A stretch of 64,000 bases of DNA from Pachyseris speciosa (taxonomy: Eukaryota > Cnidaria > Anthozoa > Scleractinia > Pachyseridae): the NCBI GenBank assembly GCA_016490735.1, contig JAEMWC010000238.1, positions 347,001 to 411,000 of the forward strand, given 5' to 3'. A model generated the notes under the pieces. That model did not search any database, had not been told where the DNA came from, and worked only from the letters and a program-made list of their open reading frames with translations. The position numbers were made by a program, and so were the translations under genes. Below, one piece after another: positions 50,701 to 55,239 of this stretch; the first letter of the stretch is position 1, and every line of letters starts with the position of its first letter.

Positions 50701-52273
50701 ATACTATACAAATTTACTGTGTAGAAATTCTTTTATTGATAAATACCATATTTGTAACAAATTGGTCATGCAGATGATGTGTGGACATCAAGAGCCCAGG
50801 CTTTAGAATCCAACATGTTGCAGATTGCTTACAGACTTAACAGATTATCTGGAGATCTGTTTTTGATCCATTTCTCGTCTGGAGGTCATATTGTTGCAGA
50901 TGATCAAGGCACTATGTCTGCACAGATTGAAAACAGACTCTATAGATGATAAATAAGTCTACTGTTTGTCTGTTTTTTACCAAAACAGATTTGTTATGGA
51001 TCTGCTGCAGTCGATTGATTAATGCTTTAATTTGTTGATTCCTTTTATTTTGTACACTGTATGTCTTTCCTTTTAATATTATTCAAAATACGCCTATAGA
51101 TCTGGATTTACATGTTACTTTACTGGGGAAAGAGTTGCGTCCGGTTGTTTTAGCGAAGGACCTTGGGGTGTATATGGACGCTACAATGGGGGACAAAAGT
51201 CTTAGGACAATTAGCACGATCTGCCTTAATTTATCCCACTTCCTCCCTGGCCCCCAAGCAATGTTGTAGTTTGTGCAGCCCTGTACCGCTTTACCCTATC
51301 CTAAACGTGTTTCTTCATCCCAACATTGTTTGGAGGGGGAGGGGAGGGCCATTCGCGGTATCCACGTGGTTAGAGAAGTGCATAGTATGCGACATCTGAT
51401 TATTTGATAAGTTAAGGATGTGGAAGGAAGGTTTTCCATAACCGTTCCAAGCATTTTTGTCTTCCATTGTAGATTGAGTTTTGATGAACATATAACAAGT
51501 GTTACATCTTCTTGCTTGTCAAGTTTAAGTCAAATTAATAGGATAAAACATCTTTTGGACAGAAAGACCTTATTAAACGTTATCAATGCACTGGTCTTTA
51601 ACAAATTCTATTATTGTTCATCTGTCTGGTCTAGTACGACAAACAAGAATTTCAACAAATTGCAGAATGTCCAAAACTTCGCAGCTAGGATTATAACCTG
51701 TTCGCAGAAATTTGATCACATTACCCCTGTTCTCAAAGAGCTGAAATGGTTGTCTGTGGAATCCATGCTTATCTACAGGGATTGCATACTGGTTTTTAAG
51801 TGTTTAAGGGATTAGCCCCCGACTACCTTGCTAAGAAGTTCAAAAAGAAGTCGGAAATCCACAATAAAGACACACGGAACAAGAATAAGATGGACATCCC
51901 AGGGTGCAGAACGGCCGCAGGCCAAAGAACCTTCTGTTATCGAGCAGTTTCGCTGTGGAGTTCCCTACCTGAAAGAATCACTGAGCTAACAAACCTTGCA
52001 TTATTCAAAAAGGAACTTATGCATCATTTACAAAGAGAATGTTAGAAGCTTCCATTCCATTCCATCTTAATATATTGCAAATTTCTTGTTGAATTTGTTA
52101 TATAAATATGATTTTAATCATTTCTTATTGTTCTATAGTTTTAGACTGATATTTTATATTGTAATTACTTTGAAAATGTCAAATTTTTAATCATTTCTTA
52201 TTGTTCTATAGTTTAAGATATTTTATTGAATATTATAATTACTTTGAAAAGCCATAATTTGGAAAGTAATAAA

Positions 52274-52309
<36 letters not shown>

Positions 52310-53720
52310 TGAGGTACTCATCTGTTATGCTCTTTCATGTGAAAGATCATTTACCAGTTTACCAGTTCAGCACTTGGACTCCTTAAATTTGACTACTGTC
52401 AGTCATTATTCTTGTTTTCTCATTGATCAGTAGTCCATTTAGAAGATTACATCAGGCTGACCACTCTTAGTTGCATTCTCAATTTGCATTATTTATTTTG
52501 CCATCTTCATAATATTTAGAAGCATTACATCTAAGTTAGTAACAAGGAGACCGCAGGAAACCACAAGGCTTATATGAGAGGCCACCTCGAAGGACAATAT
52601 AAGATTAAAATTTGATGCTGTGTGAGTGTGGCATGACAGATTCAAGATTGTTTAAATAAAGATTCTAACATCTTTTTCGTAAACTTTTCTTAACTCTTTT
52701 GTTGAGAGTTGGACACCAGGGGTGGTCACAGCCAGGTTTTGTTTATGCCTATTTCTGACTGTGATTCATTTCTGGGCCATTACATTTACTAAATTGTTTC
52801 TAAAGTGGCCAATGATAACCTTTTTGTATGCCAAAGAAGTCTAATATGTGGAAACTTGAAGTGGTCTAGACTTGAAGCTATTCACTTGCACAAGCACAGT
52901 TTTTGACAAAACCTTCATAATTTCTGTACGAAATAGCATGCTTGTAATTAGATTGCATCTGAGGCTAATTGTTATTTGGCAACTATATATGGGTTATTGT
53001 CCAAGAGTGAGGTCAAGGTGGCAGGATATTGGCCAAGTTCTTTTTTGCATGTCCATAAACGCGCAAAAAAGGAACTTGGCCAATATCCAGCCATCTTGAC
53101 CGAAGAAGCTTGGTCAATAAAGGATTTATTATATGACTCAAAGGACGCTATTAAAAGACAGTAAAACGCGGGACAAATGGGCTATCCCGAGCTGTCAAGA
53201 TGGCTCCATCTTGACCTTGCGGGAAGCCAATCACAGCGGGAGAATTGAATCATCTTGACCGCTGACCAATTATTGTTACATGTTATGTTGCAGGATTCAT
53301 TCAACAGGCTGTCATATTTATTAGATGTGTTTACATTCACCCAAGATGACATGAGTCTCAACTCTACAGTACTTAATTGGCCCAAAAATATTGCTCCCAT
53401 CTTTGACCAGAATGATGAGGTATTCAATATATTTTTTTGCTGTCATTATTAACTTACTGGTATTACCATTTTTGAATCTCTCTCTTTTATAAATATAAAA
53501 TTATAAATATAAAAACCTGGTACTAATAACATGGACTCTAAGGTGAGAAAATTGTGAGTGGGCCATCAAGTACCTAAGTCAGGCAGATCAAGCACATGTA
53601 ATTTATTTCTTTGGCGACCAATGTTTTGTCATAGATTGTAGTTGCTGCACAGAAGAGCAATGAGAGTGCTTTGCTGGAGAAAAGAGAGAAGGTCATGTTG
53701 GAACTTGACAAACTCAAGAG
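14489..53720 (+). CDS. axonemal dynein heavy chain, N-terminal tail, 12 exons (partial gene)
   Basis: Twelve exons totalling 1,583 nt join in phase at every junction and give about 527 residues of a dynein heavy chain tail. Order and motifs (WWDTILTMIP, NLHILHPSM, DSFYNSVS, FKMELILDDD, HSFDDYTQ, LDCDDLKRGL, SEFEAI, LNWPKNIAPIFDQNDE, REKVMLELDK) follow the tail of the single-headed inner-arm heavy chains (DNAH3/7/12 group), to my recollection closest to DNAH12 or DNAH7. Such proteins drive ciliary bending. The tail binds intermediate and light chains; the AAA+ motor should lie past 64000. Introns of up to 14.7 kb are packed with transposons. No exon contains a stop, so the host gene appears intact here. 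Confidence 0.85.
14679..14999. other. intron start, nothing recognised
   Basis: No repeat or coding match is visible between the exon A donor and the Penelope-like fragment. The open frames here lack known motifs. Confidence 0.5.
15000..15763 (+). mobile_element. Penelope-like element fragment, RT end plus GIY-YIG nuclease
   Basis: The first part reads LLSHLNSVEPSIQFTIEHE, FSFLDLNVCR and SVYRKPMHTNKYLA, the C-terminal RT region of Penelope-like elements, with stops and frameshifts. A clean 125-codon frame (15388-15763) follows with YSFPCDDCDHEYIGQTKR, the GIY-YIG endonuclease that makes the target nick. A further degraded GIY-YIG copy lies at 16480. The RT N-terminus is missing. Confidence 0.8.
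15780..15880 (+). repeat. second copy of the Penelope pre-nuclease segment
   Basis: 'ctacaggttttgctgtcatc' at about 15821 repeats the block at 15405 (same sequence but for one base), followed by a similar 'acat..gggggttaca'. Partial tandem copies of this kind are common at Penelope-like insertions. Confidence 0.5.
15895..16190. repeat. minisatellite, about 39-40 bp unit
   Basis: At least five imperfect units of the form ttcctgaaacacaacaaag followed by tttcgtgatacacaacaata are arranged head to tail. It creates open frames on both strands that are repeat artefacts. It sits exactly between two Penelope-like copies. Confidence 0.75.
16480..16905 (+). mobile_element. second Penelope-like GIY-YIG fragment with 3' end
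   Basis: From 'attaaagttgcccaaaaac' to 'ccaaaattatcacactaacc' this repeats 15476-15757, with an extra stop (tga near 16557), loss of the YIG tyrosine codon (tgc for tac) and single-base deletions. It continues into a 3' part with 'cctgatgaagacacttcaaacc'. Clearly dead. Confidence 0.7.
17236..17896 (-). pseudogene. DIRS tyrosine recombinase, catalytic part
   Basis: About 217 codons: KVHIKSSKTDPFRMG, then GHSIQIGAATMAAARGI, DHLIKTLGRWSS and AYQIYIRTP with the nucleophilic Tyr, ending at 17236. The His, Trp and Tyr positions of the box are present. The Arg usually next to the first His pair (HSFRIG in relatives, from memory) is Gln here, and the first catalytic Arg region (FFQMVSYGLGSS) is also altered, so activity is unlikely. 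Confidence 0.75.
18105..18457 (+). mobile_element. CR1/L2-like LINE 3' end in the L1 5' region
   Basis: It reads TRNSQLLNIPLFKTASGQRT, then YYSIVNLWNSLDYS and FKNHLRSKIT before a stop near 18285, the usual reverse transcriptase C-terminus, followed by a 3' UTR with 'gccccttggggaaagtcaataaa' and a TATG repeat tail (18427-18457). The ORF1 start of the host L1 follows directly. Confidence 0.7.
19030..19703. mobile_element. MITE family A, copy 2, in L1 ORF1
   Basis: Ends GAAGGCCTCGGAGCATAACC and the mirror image, flanked by AATT at 19026-19029 and 19704-19707. Deleting the element and one AATT rejoins ORF1 as Ser-Asp-Asn-Ser-Ala-Lys-Pro, proving a 4-bp duplication. It contains a second element at 19311. 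Confidence 0.9.
19311..19637. mobile_element. 327-bp TIR element nested in MITE A, CAAAG duplication
   Basis: TIRs of about 75 bp begin TCTATCCTCCTTCG and TCTAGCCTCCTTCG. Flanked by CAAAG at 19306-19310 and 19638-19642. The intact family A copy at 45343 has this site once (attcagacaaatccgagc), which supports a 5-bp target duplication. The short frame across it is not a gene. Confidence 0.85.
20343..24690 (+). pseudogene. L1 ORF2 (endonuclease, reverse transcriptase), decayed
   Basis: AP-endonuclease: SLSVKGISNFQKRRAIF, ISFLQETHS, then after the hAT insert VLINVYAPNKDKD and IGGDFNCPL. RT: TPGNDGIPIEFYKTFW near 22600, FIDFQKAFDSIEWDFL near 22990, LERGIRPLSPYLF and YADN at 23281 in place of YADD. 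The C-terminus has a C-x2-C cluster (LCSFCKAELETLYDLLYQC) near 24330. Many stops and frameshifts, and a deletion after YADN. The normal protein nicks target DNA and primes reverse transcription. Confidence 0.8.
20657..21514. mobile_element. 858-bp non-autonomous hAT element in L1 ORF2
   Basis: Termini TAGGCTTGTCCCGATTGCGCTG and TAGGCCTGTCCAATTGCGCTG (one inverted), with an 8-bp duplication GATGTATG at 20649-20656 and 21515-21522. Excision in silico restores the endonuclease frame Lys-Asp-Lys-Met-Tyr-Val-Leu-Ile. The interior is AT-rich with repeated 'gcactttt' motifs and codes for nothing. Confidence 0.9.
24925..25935 (-). pseudogene. DIRS RT end, RNase H and recombinase N-terminus
   Basis: From 25935 the frame reads IEKRARIVALLEEWS (RT/thumb side), then after a stop WSVEQSSLSIAYKELFPIVLA and KFLCDNESMVAVLKSG with the RNase H Asp, then STQRVYLFTSLN of the recombinase N-terminal domain in another frame and LADNLTHSSIKVYLSAVPSL. 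It breaks at the L1 insertion. Frameshifts and a stop near 25735 show decay. Confidence 0.75.
25940..26160 (-). mobile_element. CR1-like LINE 3' tail in the DIRS element
   Basis: It starts at a CAACAACAACAA run followed by 'tctttattatttacacc', like the 3' tail at 1229, and has a body with no coding frame. It occupies part of the place where the DIRS RT should be. Its far end is unclear; 26160-26510 shows no recognised feature. Confidence 0.5.
26600..27697 (-). pseudogene. DIRS gag-like protein, frameshifted
   Basis: Starts Met-Ala-Ala-Asn-Ser (27697) with a helical SISEAVVRAIGKSIPTIIS. After a shift near 27470 it continues in the frame of 27294-26605 with LVAKIVDGQFIELADLL, FNIFQMVLC and AWLEYDLAFRKDAAAS, and ends in a Cys-rich CNCGGDHTKINC zinc-knuckle-like tail. 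This is the usual DIRS gag layout. Confidence 0.7.
28203..29095. mobile_element. TTAA-flanked TIR element (CCCATTG family), copy 2
   Basis: TTAA at 28199-28202 and 29096-29099. Termini CCCATTGATGCCCG and, inverted, ACCCATTGGTGCCC. Same family as 8002-9015. No transposase frame. It lies just before dynein exon B. Confidence 0.75.
29334..29403 (+). CDS. dynein tail exon B
   Basis: Acceptor ttttcacag, donor gtatgt. Two bases complete the codon left by exon A, then QHILVKPKVKGVEGDEDLPD. A short acidic linker, as in related heavy chains before the N-terminal helical region. Confidence 0.75.
29548..29709 (+). CDS. dynein tail exon C
   Basis: Acceptor tttacag, donor gttggt. Encodes GIDYSSPWRESFNTSRESI and NLHILHPSMQTILG, a block well conserved among DNAH3/7/12 proteins as I recall them. 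Phase 2 to phase 2. Confidence 0.85.
29710..30111. other. intron, nothing recognised
   Basis: AT-rich intron sequence before the hAT-like element; no repeat or frame supported. Confidence 0.5.
30112..31817. mobile_element. 1.7-kb hAT-like element with CTAGCCA-rich ends
   Basis: Termini CAGGGTATGAGAGTAAC and, inverted, CAGGACTCGAGACTAAC. Flanks CAGTT at 30107-30111 and 31818-31822. Both subterminal regions carry several inverted copies of 'cactagccaaaa' / 'ggctagtg', candidates for transposase binding sites. No transposase. An inner element lies at 30592. Confidence 0.7.
30592..30941. mobile_element. palindromic MITE nested in the hAT-like element
   Basis: 'ttaaacgccgtacttcacatg' at the left is mirrored at 30639 and again, diverged, at the right end (catgtgaagtatgacgtgt). 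The unit 'gttcggct(t)aag' recurs in both orientations. Borders approximate; flank repeats not resolved. Confidence 0.6.
31990..32165 (-). mobile_element. Penelope-like RT fragment
   Basis: The minus strand reads ICFTMETENDNSIPFLDTLI, then STSVYRKPTHTDQYLAYDSH, the same block as in the Penelope-like copy at 15050-15200 but a different lineage. No nuclease part is attached. Confidence 0.7.
32451..32534 (+). CDS. dynein tail exon D
   Basis: Acceptor atttgtgcag, donor gtttgt. One base completes the Arg codon, then SQGSVECEHLKNNVTLDCEK. Ends in phase 2. Confidence 0.8.
32693..32804 (+). CDS. dynein tail exon E
   Basis: Acceptor gtatctttcag, donor gtatta. Reads SWFPEVVNVFVDKNMLKH and QVDSFYNSVSTLVSNQ. 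Typical tail helices. Ends in phase 0. Confidence 0.85.
33129..33338 (+). CDS. dynein tail exon F
   Basis: Acceptor atttttag, donor gtagca. Seventy codons: LKDLITRTLSAWESLF, LPLFKMELILDDDDHMQFYP, LGDVEAAVLHVASAVSGTMQ. The frame stays open past the donor to 33464, but the next exon matches from the splice site. Confidence 0.85.
33468..35647. mobile_element. 2.2-kb foldback / MULE-like element with about 1-kb inverted arms
   Basis: Nearly the whole element is an inverted repeat. 33468-34680 is mirrored by 34820-35647, and only about 140 bp in the centre are unique. Both arms end in runs of 'aaaatgacctaaaatgatc' units. CCAAATAAC at 33457-33465 and 35648-35656 is a 9-bp direct repeat as made by Mutator-like elements. 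Each arm holds a short frame (MSQQTSTSMAADKSNS) that is not known coding sequence. Confidence 0.8.
35657..36020. other. intron, nothing recognised
   Basis: AT-rich sequence with no supported feature. Confidence 0.5.
36025..36207 (+). mobile_element. LINE RT C-terminal fragment
   Basis: Reads MIKVVHRDHSESYLQLFERA, then NRHLPDICILMFKVK, the 'debris' block of CR1/L2-like RTs. The fragment ends where 'gggggtactccctataatgg' starts. Confidence 0.65.
36265..36790 (+). mobile_element. LINE 3' fragment with ATT tail
   Basis: KYDHITPVLIHLHW, QIVFKHLLFVYKSLYGLCP, then TYGDRAFTVCALKLGNTVP and FKKKLKTFRFTKF (with a stop), a 3' UTR and an ATT repeat at 36759-36788. It appears to interrupt a repeat whose sides read 'gcccgaaagggg' (before) and 'tatgaaagggtaggg' (after). 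Confidence 0.7.
36900..37152 (-). mobile_element. tRNA-derived SINE
   Basis: On the minus strand the head is 'ggttagctcagtggtagagc' (A box, 37121-37137), but the B-box region is shortened to 'ggaggtcgcagacc'. The body 'ggtctttaaataattgagg', 'tagtcttctcggataagg' and 'gggacattaaagaaccc' follows. A SINE relic, not a tRNA gene. Confidence 0.65.
37490..37628 (+). CDS. dynein tail exon G
   Basis: Acceptor tttcataag (AAG rather than CAG), donor gtgagt. Reads SWLGGGNTVTHVDAGVDKE, KFLKDAVSTNLQQPIEYLHS. Ends in phase 1. Confidence 0.8.
37791..38036. mobile_element. 246-bp MITE, TA duplication
   Basis: Ends GAGTGCTTTTCAATTGAGTG and, inverted, GAGCGGTTTATAATTGAGTG, flanked by TA at 37789-37790 and 38037-38038, as in Tc1/mariner-type MITEs. 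An AAT/AAG-rich stretch lies just outside the left end. Confidence 0.8.
38155..38803. mobile_element. 649-bp TTAA-flanked MITE (GGACGTTCG family)
   Basis: GGACGTTCG...CGAACGTCC with TTAA at 38151-38154 and 38804-38807, as left by piggyBac-like transposases. No coding frame. A related direct repeat (agctaataaaac...atccctcc) lies on both sides, outside the TTAA. Confidence 0.8.
39042..39130 (+). CDS. dynein tail exon H
   Basis: Acceptor cttgacag, donor gtaata. Completes an Asp codon, then KYSTLVSGEASEHVKQFILQ and EHSFDDYTQ. Phase 0 end. Confidence 0.85.
39177..40411. mobile_element. CAGT-ended TIR element, TA duplication
   Basis: Starts CAGTTGAACCTCC and ends GGAGATTAGACTG between TA dinucleotides (39175-39176, 40412-40413). 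Near both ends the unit 'cttgtaagtgaccacctc' recurs (four copies left, inverted and direct copies right). Interior noncoding. Likely a non-autonomous Tc1/mariner-like element. Confidence 0.65.
40583..40761 (+). CDS. dynein tail exon I
   Basis: Acceptor cttgcag, donor gtgaag. Reads EIQKFRSLAREINSLPTVAH, MIQLDCDDLKRGLATKANRF, ADHLLQHLAEEHREENK. Among the best conserved parts of the tail. Phase 2 end. Confidence 0.9.
40856..42143. mobile_element. 1.29-kb TIR element
   Basis: GTTACTGTAAACC at 40856-40868 is matched exactly by GGTTTACAGTAAC at 42131-42143, with the similarity extending inward (cttcaggggtcc / ggacctctaaag). Contains a smaller MITE at 41536. No transposase; frames at 41289-41642 are not known proteins. 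Flank duplication not resolved. Confidence 0.6.
41536..41825. mobile_element. 290-bp MITE nested in the 40856 element
   Basis: Ends GTATTCACCTTTG and, inverted, GTATCCACCTTTG. Long imperfect arms include 'gaaccgagccggacattcca' mirrored as 'tggaatgtccggctcggttc'. Confidence 0.75.
42235..42725. mobile_element. 491-bp TTAA-flanked MITE (GGGGG family)
   Basis: TTAA at 42231-42234 and 42726-42729. Ends GGGGGAACTAACTTAACTAC and, inverted, GGGGGGACAAACTTAACTAC. No coding frame. Third TTAA-type family in the window. Confidence 0.8.
43157..43183. repeat. AT dinucleotide microsatellite
   Basis: About 13 AT units just before dynein exon J. 42730-43156 holds no other recognised feature. Confidence 0.9.
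43215..43350 (+). CDS. dynein tail exon J
   Basis: Acceptor gctgggcag, donor gtgagt. Completes an Arg codon, then IISEFEAIQERALTKPEDT, MIDMLKFVEEAKTKTL, VKLDSDIK. Phase 0 end. The next exon is 9.9 kb away. Confidence 0.9.
43450..43640. repeat. TCTGCAGA-rich degenerate repeat
   Basis: The hexamer-like units 'tctgcaga' and 'aatctg' recur at least eight times. A similar region is at 50765-51010. Frames across it are artefacts. Confidence 0.5.
43790..44353. repeat. inverted repeat pair, 45-bp arms
   Basis: 43790-43835 (gtagtgtagaattaagcttg...) is the inverse of 44308-44353 with a few mismatches. It may be a MITE or a rearrangement. The right arm lies inside the LINE fragment below. Confidence 0.55.
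44170..44620 (+). mobile_element. LINE 3' fragment with ATTC tail
   Basis: Reads FKLPRFETVKFGSNSINIWD, then, after the inverted-repeat arm, LFKRNIRKVDLSTLTNI, and a 3' UTR ending in ATTC repeats at 44587-44620. Degenerate. Confidence 0.6.
44841..45963. mobile_element. MITE family B, copy 2
   Basis: GGTGGCCGAACACAGTTTAC...GTGTTCGGCCACC with TTAC at 44837-44840 and TTAA at 45964-45967 (3 of 4). Same family as 7050-7818. Enlarged by a family A MITE at 45343. Confidence 0.75.
45343..45691. mobile_element. MITE family A, copy 3, intact 349 bp
   Basis: GAAGGCCTCGGTGCATAACC with mirrored end, AATT at 45339-45342 and 45692-45695. The most complete member in the window and the reference for the empty site of the 19311 insertion. 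Both strands give short shadow frames. Confidence 0.9.
45968..47321. other. long intronic stretch without recognised features
   Basis: AT-rich, with a T-rich tract ending in CAG near 46160 that looks like an acceptor but is not followed by a dynein-like frame. No repeat could be assigned. Confidence 0.45.
47331..48671. mobile_element. 1.34-kb TIR element with 9-bp duplication (MULE-like)
   Basis: TAGCCTCCCACGCAGT and its inverse, with TIR similarity over more than 100 bp (agtggggaggaggtgaaata, cgaagccaacattcctttcc). Flanks ACCAGAGAC (47322) and AGCAGAGAC (48672) agree in 8 of 9 positions. Contains a SINE at 47656. Confidence 0.7.
47656..47932 (+). mobile_element. tRNA-derived SINE, best copy
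   Basis: A box TGGCTTAGTGGTGAGAGC (47668) and B box GGTTCGATTCC (47711-47721) of a Pol III promoter, then a body with 'gagtttgttgttggttctc' and a 3' end 'gcgctatataagttctaaat' with AT-rich tail. Related copies at 5156 and 49148. Confidence 0.75.
48681..49143. other. intronic stretch, nothing certain
   Basis: Contains a short direct repeat 'ttgtaacactagatgg' (48910, 48942) and no other recognised feature. Confidence 0.45.
49148..49325 (+). mobile_element. tRNA-derived SINE, 3'-truncated copy
   Basis: Same head and body as 47656; the B box is mutated (gtttgattcc, 49201). The LINE-like 3' tail is missing. Confidence 0.65.
49471..50561. mobile_element. hAT-like element with 'tcctggaaagtcatgga' ends
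   Basis: Ends CAGGGTTTGTA and, inverted, CAGGATTAGTA. Both subterminal parts repeat 'gtcctggaaagtcatgga'. Flanks TGTACT/TGCACT agree in 5 of 6. No transposase. Contains a second element at 49770. Confidence 0.6.
49770..50472. mobile_element. 703-bp Harbinger-like MITE, TAA duplication
   Basis: GGGCGTATCCGCACTAGCA and, inverted, GGCCCTATCCGCACTAGCA, flanked by TAA at 49767-49769 and 50473-50475. The G-rich ends and 3-bp TAA target are those of PIF/Harbinger elements. Confidence 0.75.
50765..51010. repeat. CAGAT/TCTG-rich degenerate repeat
   Basis: Recurring 'cagatt', 'gcagat' and 'agatctg' units resembling 43450-43640. No gene. Confidence 0.4.
51080..52307 (+). mobile_element. CR1/L2-like LINE 3' part with TTA tail
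   Basis: An RT end: VVLAKDLGVYMDAT (51140-51185), an unmatched or rearranged 280 bp, then LSFDEHITSVTSSCLSSLSQ, NKFYYCSSVWSS, FDHITPVLKELKWLSVE, one frameshift near 51812, and TAAGQRTFCYRAVSLWSSLP to a stop at 52045. A 3' UTR with an internal 65-bp repeat (tcatttcttattgttctatag, 52120 and 52190) leads to the TTA microsatellite at 52275. Confidence 0.75.
52308..53010. other. intronic stretch without recognised features
   Basis: No coding or repeat assignment possible. Confidence 0.45.
53011..53101. repeat. hairpin repeat, 38-40 bp arms
   Basis: 'ggtcaaggtggcaggatatt' ...'ttcttttttgc' is mirrored after a 12-base loop as 'gcgcaaaaaa'...'ccatcttgacc'. Further 'caagatgg' and 'ccatcttg' copies at 53197-53220 suggest it is the core of a larger MITE up to about 53270. 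Confidence 0.65.
53294..53419 (+). CDS. dynein tail exon K
   Basis: Acceptor atgttgcag, donor gtattc. Forty-two codons: RLSYLLDVFTFTQDDMSLN, VLNWPKNIAPIFDQNDE. Matches the conserved stretch that in relatives directly follows exon J. Confidence 0.9.
53635..53720 (+). CDS. dynein tail exon L
   Basis: Acceptor ttgtcatag, donor gtacag. Reads IVVAAQKSNESALLEKREKV, MLELDKLK and leaves two bases. No following exon was found up to 64000, so the next intron is at least 10.3 kb or the gene is interrupted. Confidence 0.8.
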
Positions 53721-53849
53721 GTACAGCTGTACTTTGCTAATCCACTAATTAAAGCATTCAAGTGAAGTCACAATTTTAACTTTCATTTTAACAGTTGCAT
53801 TCAGAGAGCATGTTGTTTTATTTCCCTAAGGTTGAAATCATGCCCATAC

Positions 53850-55090
53850 CTCTATATGGCAGTACGACTTTTGTCTATGATGGGAACTGTGATAGATTAA
53901 AGATAATAGGTGCTTCCAGAAAATATCCATACCCATACCAAGGAGGGAATTTCGTTTAAGACCCCCTCCCCGGATTGTCCATTTTTTCAAGAAACTGATA
54001 ACCCCCCACCCCTCTGGACATAGATTGTTCCCTAAACTGGGCTTGGTATACAGAGTGCAGACAGCAGTCAACGTTGAGGCAATACTCTAGGGTTTCTGTT
54101 TGAACAAAGATAAAATGGTTGTTTGTAAATTACCTTGATGGACAGAAATATTTTCAGCATTCCAGTTAATCTCTTCTTAGGCCAAACTTTTAAAATTCAC
54201 CGCACTTTTCTTTGCGAATGCACTCGTCACGAACAGGCATACGAAATAATGACAACTTTCAGGATTAAAAGATAAGCGCAATCGAGGAACAAGTTCTACG
54301 TGAGCAGTACAAAATTGATTGCAAAACATAAACTGGTGAGCCATGCTTTTCCCAGTCGGGAGAAAAGAAACTTGATAGTTAATCGTTGAATATTTTTCTC
54401 ACATACTGGTGGTTCAGCGGAATGTAAAATCTGAACAAAAGATGTCTTTCACTGAATATAATTATTGTGTTACGTGATGTCAGACAGTTTCAAGTTTCTT
54501 TTGACATGTGTTTTTGCTGCTGTCATGAACATCTTCAGTCAATTTTAATTACTACACTAAAGACTTGTTTTCAAAATAGCAGGAGTTCATTCTGCAAACG
54601 TTTCAGTACAAAATATTAGAACTGTATAGTCCATGCTTGGGAATGTAATTCAATATTCTGTTCTAAAAATAATCTGGAAAGACTTTGCGGGAATTGCGGC
54701 TCCTTTCACGACTTTCAGTAAACAAGGAAAAAGATTTTCATTGGTTAAGGTTTTTATTGTAGTAAATAAATCAAAAGCTTTGCAAATGCTCAGCGGATGA
54801 GCTTATTTCTTCTTGGATGGCAATTTGTAATGTGTAACATTTCTTGTTTATAAATCAATGCATGCACGCTCATGGCAGTGTGACGTCGAATTTAACTGAT
54901 TTATATATTCTTTTGCTGTAAGTTTCTGAAGATTCCTGGTTCAATATTATAATTTCCTAAAACCTTGTTGAGTCTGTATCAGAGGTAATTTAACTTGGTT
55001 TTTGTTGTTTCATGGTCCTTGATTTCTCGTTTCTTGATCCTCAATACACTTAGGTTGAAATTTGCGTGTGCACTTCTCGCATATTCCTGC
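53850..55090. repeat. dispersed repeat, copy 1
   Basis: Shares ordered blocks with 55240-56470 plus 59600-60060: 'aaaatatccata', 'gataaccccccaccc', 'gaaaagaaacttga', 'taagacttgttttgaaaa-like', 'acatttcttgttaataaatca-like'. Diverged, noncoding, with an inner 'tatggatattttctgg' palindrome. Type unknown. Confidence 0.6.
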
Positions 55091-55239
55091 ACTTCTAATA
55101 CAAGTGACTTTCAAGAAAATTGTAAATAGTTTTCTTTTGTTTGTTTTTCACTGTTGTGTTCAAAATAATTAGGCCAACAGTTACTTGCATTTTTGAGAAC
55201 ATTTGAGCAACTGTCTGGAAAAAAAACATACTAATCATT

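Noticed and set aside
51180..51470. Separate transposon inserted in the LINE at 51080
   Set aside because: No TIR or target repeat could be found; it may equally be a rearrangement within the LINE.
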